A stretch of 6,937 nucleotides of DNA from Microcaldota archaeon (GTDB lineage Archaea; Micrarchaeota; Micrarchaeia; Anstonellales; Anstonellaceae). The translations under genes were made by a program, and so were the position numbers. Location of the stretch: assembly GCA_023248665.1 (NCBI GenBank), contig JAHFEC010000065.1, positions 1 through 6,937 of the forward strand, given 5' to 3'. The notes under the pieces were generated by a model. It worked only from the letters and a program-made list of their open reading frames with translations. It was not told the origin of the DNA and ran no database searches. Shown piece by piece: positions 4,921 through 6,937 of the stretch (the stretch's first letter is position 1; every line of letters starts with the position of its first letter).

Positions 4921-6369
4921 TCAATCCAGCGGGAATACGGGCGGGTTTTTCCTTGTTATTTTTGCGGATTCGGAAGGGGCGGACGGCTCAAGAGGCAAAA
5001 GCCGCGTTGATTCGCCGTCGGGTGCGCGCTTTGGGAGTTCTGCTCGTCCATCCGTTTTCTCGCCATGCACCAACCCCAGCTGTTTTTGCCGGTGAACGGG
5101 GCTTTCCCCGGCCGGCAGGGGGTCGTCCGGCCCGTCGATGGTCCGTCCCTTCTCGATGATGGATTTCATCTGCGCGGGCGAATAGCCGGGCTTGATGAGG
5201 CGCGTGTGCCCTCGCATGCCGCGCCCGGATTCGATGGTGGTAATCAGGCCGAGCATCTCAAGGTCGTTGAGGTACTCGCGGTACCATCGGGCCGAGCGCT
5301 TGGGCTTCTTGTGCGAGCGGCAGATGCGCGAATACTCCTCGTACACCTCGCCGGACATGAGGTGGGCATCGGACTCGGAATTCACGGCCGGGGCGCCGAG
5401 GCGCTGGTAGCGGTTGCCCTCGATGGAGAGGTTGCAGACCGCGAGGAGGACGAGCTGCTGGTGCGCCGGCAGGGTGGCGATGGTCTCGGCGGCCAAATCC
5501 ACGTCCACGTTGCGGCGCGCCTCCTCCACTTCGGAATGCGTGACGCGGCGCAGGCGCTTCTCGTCGGATATCTCGCCGGCCTTGAGCAGGAGCTTGAGGG
5601 CGTAGCGCGCGTCGCCCGTCTCCTGCGCCGCGATGGCGGCGGCCAGGTTGACCGCCGACTCGTCCACCACGCCGGGCTTGAAGCCGGCCTTCGCCCGGTC
5701 CGTCAGGATGGCCTCCAGTTGCGGGGCCGTGTAGGGGACGAAAATCATCTCCGTCTCGCACAGGCTTGACTTTGAGCGGGGATCGAGCGCGTCCTTGAAG
5801 GAGAGGCGGTTGGTGATGCCCAAGATGGAGATGGAGCCCTTCGCCAACTCGTCGTTCATGCGCGTGAGGGTGTAGAGCAGCTCGTCCAGATCGCGCACCA
5901 TGTCCACCTCGTCGAGGACCACGACGAGGCGGCGGGGGGCGGCGGGGGCGTCGGAAGGATCCGGGGCCGCGCCGGCGCCGTCGAGGTATTCCACCAGCTT
6001 CTCGTAGAGGGTGGCGACCCCGAAGCCGGACTTGTCCAGCTCCGGGTTGAGGTCCTTGGCCAGCTTCTGGATGACGCGGTAGCGCGAGTTGTACATGCGG
6101 CAGTTGATGTAGCTGGTCTTGGCGCGCGAGCGCTGCGCCTCGAACATGAGCATCACGCGCCGGGCAGTGCAGGTCTTGCCGGTGCCGGTCTTGCCGTAGA
6201 TGAAGAGGTTGCGCGAGCGCTCGTCGGCCAGCGCGGGCGCGACCGCCACCATGATGCGCTCGATCTCCTTGTCGCGGAAGGGCAGCGCTTCGGGCACGAA
6301 ATGGGGAGACAGCACGTTGCGGTCGGAGAAGACGGAGGGAGCGGATAGGATATCGTTAAAAGAGGGCAT
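4921..6369 (-). CDS. orc1: Orc1/Cdc6 family replication initiator (AAA+ ATPase)
   Basis: Orc1/Cdc6 proteins bind origin recognition boxes and recruit the MCM helicase. With ATG 6369 the product is 482 residues. After the conserved 'VLSPHFVPEALPFRDKEI' lead-in come Walker A (GKTGTGKT, 59-66), Walker B (VVVLDEVD, 149-156), sensor 1 (GITNR, 184-188) and sensor 2 (GDAR, 252-255). A winged-helix DNA-binding domain follows (about 295-398), with the wing at GRGMRGHTRLI. The remaining 84 residues or so (399-482) are Pro-, Glu- and Lys-rich, match nothing I know and make it longer than the usual 390-420. Residues 133-146 are an Ala/Pro/Asp-rich insertion before Walker B. ATG 6369 is preferred over GTG 6384 because GGCGAT (6373-6378) stands three bases before it. 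It is divergent from sepF and upstream of the HD-domain gene. Confidence 0.95.
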   Translation of the reverse strand: MPSFNDILSAPSVFSDRNVLSPHFVPEALPFRDKEIERIMVAVAPALADERSRNLFIYGKTGTGKTCTARRVMLMFEAQRSRAKTSYINCRMYNSRYRVIQKLAKDLNPELDKSGFGVATLYEKLVEYLDGAGAAPDPSDAPAAPRRLVVVLDEVDMVRDLDELLYTLTRMNDELAKGSISILGITNRLSFKDALDPRSKSSLCETEMIFVPYTAPQLEAILTDRAKAGFKPGVVDESAVNLAAAIAAQETGDARYALKLLLKAGEISDEKRLRRVTHSEVEEARRNVDVDLAAETIATLPAHQQLVLLAVCNLSIEGNRYQRLGAPAVNSESDAHLMSGEVYEEYSRICRSHKKPKRSARWYREYLNDLEMLGLITTIESGRGMRGHTRLIKPGYSPAQMKSIIEKGRTIDGPDDPLPAGESPVHRQKQLGLVHGEKTDGRAELPKRAPDGESTRLLPLEPSAPSESAKITRKNPPVFPLD

Positions 6370-6420
6370 AGGATCGCCTTGCACGACGGGCCGGGCGGCT
6401 GAAACGGAGGAGGCCGGCTC

Positions 6421-6428
6421 ATTTATAG
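6421..6428 (-). promoter_or_regulatory. TATA box of the orc1 operon
   Basis: The minus strand reads CTATAAAT. Transcription is predicted near 6399, leaving about 30 bases before ATG 6369. A second, palindromic CTTATAAG at 6441-6448 could serve either strand. Confidence 0.5.
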
Positions 6429-6466
6429 GAGTCCGTCCCCCTTATAAGCGAATCGGCCCACAAAGA

Positions 6467-6474
6467 TTTATAAG
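6467..6474 (+). promoter_or_regulatory. TATA box of sepF
   Basis: TTTATAAG is a good archaeal TATA match. Transcription is predicted near 6495-6498, giving a leader of about 43 bases that consists largely of the hairpin at 6504-6528 and the GGTGAG site. Confidence 0.6.
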
Positions 6475-6503
6475 AAAATACCTGTTTAAGGGTCTATCAT
6501 AGG

Positions 6504-6528
6504 CTAAGTCGTAAATGTTGCGGCTTAG
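6504..6528 (+). promoter_or_regulatory. Leader hairpin immediately before the sepF ribosome-binding site
   Basis: CTAAGTCG (6504-6511) can pair with CGGCTTAG (6521-6528): eight base pairs including one G-U, closing the nine-base loop TAAATGTTG. GGTGAG starts two bases later at 6530. The hairpin does not cover the site but ends right beside it. Confidence 0.4.
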
Positions 6529-6529
6529 A

Positions 6530-6535
6530 GGTGAG
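6530..6535 (+). promoter_or_regulatory. Ribosome-binding site that decides the sepF start
   Basis: GGTGAG lies four bases before ATG 6540. It includes the in-frame GTG at 6531, which therefore should be part of the binding site and not the start codon. Confidence 0.7.
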
Positions 6536-6539
6536 TTGC

Positions 6540-6905
6540 ATGGGCTTTTTCGAAAAAATCACAAAAGGAATCGGCATGGGCAAGGAGATGAACATCGAGG
6601 AATACATGAACACGGTCGAGATGGAGAACGTGGACGTGCTTCATGAGGCCGCGGACTTCTTCGTCAAACCCATCGCGCTCGAATCCGAAGCGGATACGAA
6701 CATCATTATGGAGGAGCTCAAGGCGCGCAACATCATCCTGCTCAACGTCTCGCCGATGAAGCGCAACACGGCCAAGCTCAAGATGATCGTAGACAACATC
6801 AAGGCCCACGTCTCCAAGATCAACGGGGACATCGCGCGCATCGACGAGGACAAGATTCTGCTGACGCCCTCGCGCGTGAAAATCGTCAAGACAAGGAAGA
6901 AATAA
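6540..6905 (+). CDS. sepF: Cell division protein SepF (archaeal type)
   Basis: SepF anchors FtsZ filaments to the membrane at midcell; in archaea it is the main FtsZ anchor. The 121-residue protein begins with a short amphipathic helix (MGFFEKITKGIG), which fits the membrane-targeting sequence. A linker follows, then the SepF core: FVKPIALES (41-49), a helix, 'NIILLNVSPMKRN' (64-76), a helix 'LKMIVDNIKAHVSKI' and 'GDIARIDEDKILLTPSRVKI' at the end. Length and order match archaeal SepF. No ftsZ is in the window. The start is ATG 6540, fixed by GGTGAG four bases upstream. It is divergently transcribed from orc1. Confidence 0.93.
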   Translation: MGFFEKITKGIGMGKEMNIEEYMNTVEMENVDVLHEAADFFVKPIALESEADTNIIMEELKARNIILLNVSPMKRNTAKLKMIVDNIKAHVSKINGDIARIDEDKILLTPSRVKIVKTRKK

Positions 6906-6910
6906 ACTGG

Positions 6911-6919
6911 TTTATTTTT
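6911..6919 (+). terminator. T-rich tract after sepF
   Basis: TTTATTTTT begins five bases after the sepF stop codon and fits oligo-T termination by archaeal RNA polymerase. A following CAAAAA could pair with it weakly. The window ends shortly after. Confidence 0.5.
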
Positions 6920-6937
6920 CAAAAATGGAACCTGCCG

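Noticed and set aside
5065..5769. 234-residue plus-strand frame inside orc1
   Set aside because: Antisense of a clear Orc1/Cdc6 coding sequence with all AAA+ motifs.
6385..6530. Origin recognition boxes
   Set aside because: One G5 run is present, but no matching box sequence or repeated copies could be found by eye, so no origin is annotated as a feature.
1..6937. CRISPR arrays, insertion sequences, defence islands
   Set aside because: No regularly spaced repeats, no transposase or nuclease genes, and no inverted repeats flanking a gene; gene content is housekeeping.

Overview
The window reads as archaeal chromosome. It carries the RNA polymerase stalk subunit Rpo7 (RpoE'), Spt4 (RpoE''), an eS26-type ribosomal protein, an Orc1/Cdc6 replication initiator and an archaeal SepF. 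TATA-like boxes sit about 25 to 28 bases before several starts. Most other genes have a GGTGA-type Shine-Dalgarno sequence 3 to 5 bases before the start, which fits an archaeal 16S 3' end. eS26 together with SepF in a GC-rich, compact genome would fit a DPANN-type archaeon, but the lineage is inferred and not shown.

Layout, left to right. Bases 1-196 (+) are the 3' end of a probable STT3/AglB oligosaccharyltransferase, followed by a strong hairpin plus T-tract terminator. Facing it on the minus strand are a DUF1858 (CVGC redox-disulfide) protein with a long Pro/Ala-rich N-terminal region and, upstream of it, a 100-residue protein I do not recognise. A gene-free stretch (1370-1701) holds divergent promoters and a possible small structured RNA on the minus strand. 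Next is a tight plus-strand operon, rpo7-spt4-rps26e-DUF1805 (1702-3153), with gaps of 8, 10 and 24 bases and a repeated GGTGAG/GGTGAT ribosome-binding site. Its last gene appears to start with TTG. A 211-base spacer with a T-tract and hairpins leads to an apparently leaderless 311-residue protein of unknown function (3365-4300). That gene ends three bases from the end of a converging minus-strand operon of orc1/cdc6 followed by an HDDC2/YfbR-like HD-domain nucleotidase (4304-6369). sepF (6540-6905) is divergent from orc1 across a promoter region of about 170 bases.

The recognisable genes are informational and cell-cycle housekeeping: transcription and translation in one operon, replication initiation plus probable deoxynucleotide clean-up in another, and cell division on the other side of the shared promoter region. 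I see no CRISPR array, insertion sequence, tRNA, rRNA or defence system. The most interesting items are the two unrecognised proteins, the candidate small RNA at 1538-1605, the hairpin directly in front of the sepF ribosome-binding site, the orc1/sepF intergenic region as a possible origin, and unusual protein tails on Orc1, Rpo7 and the DUF1858 protein.
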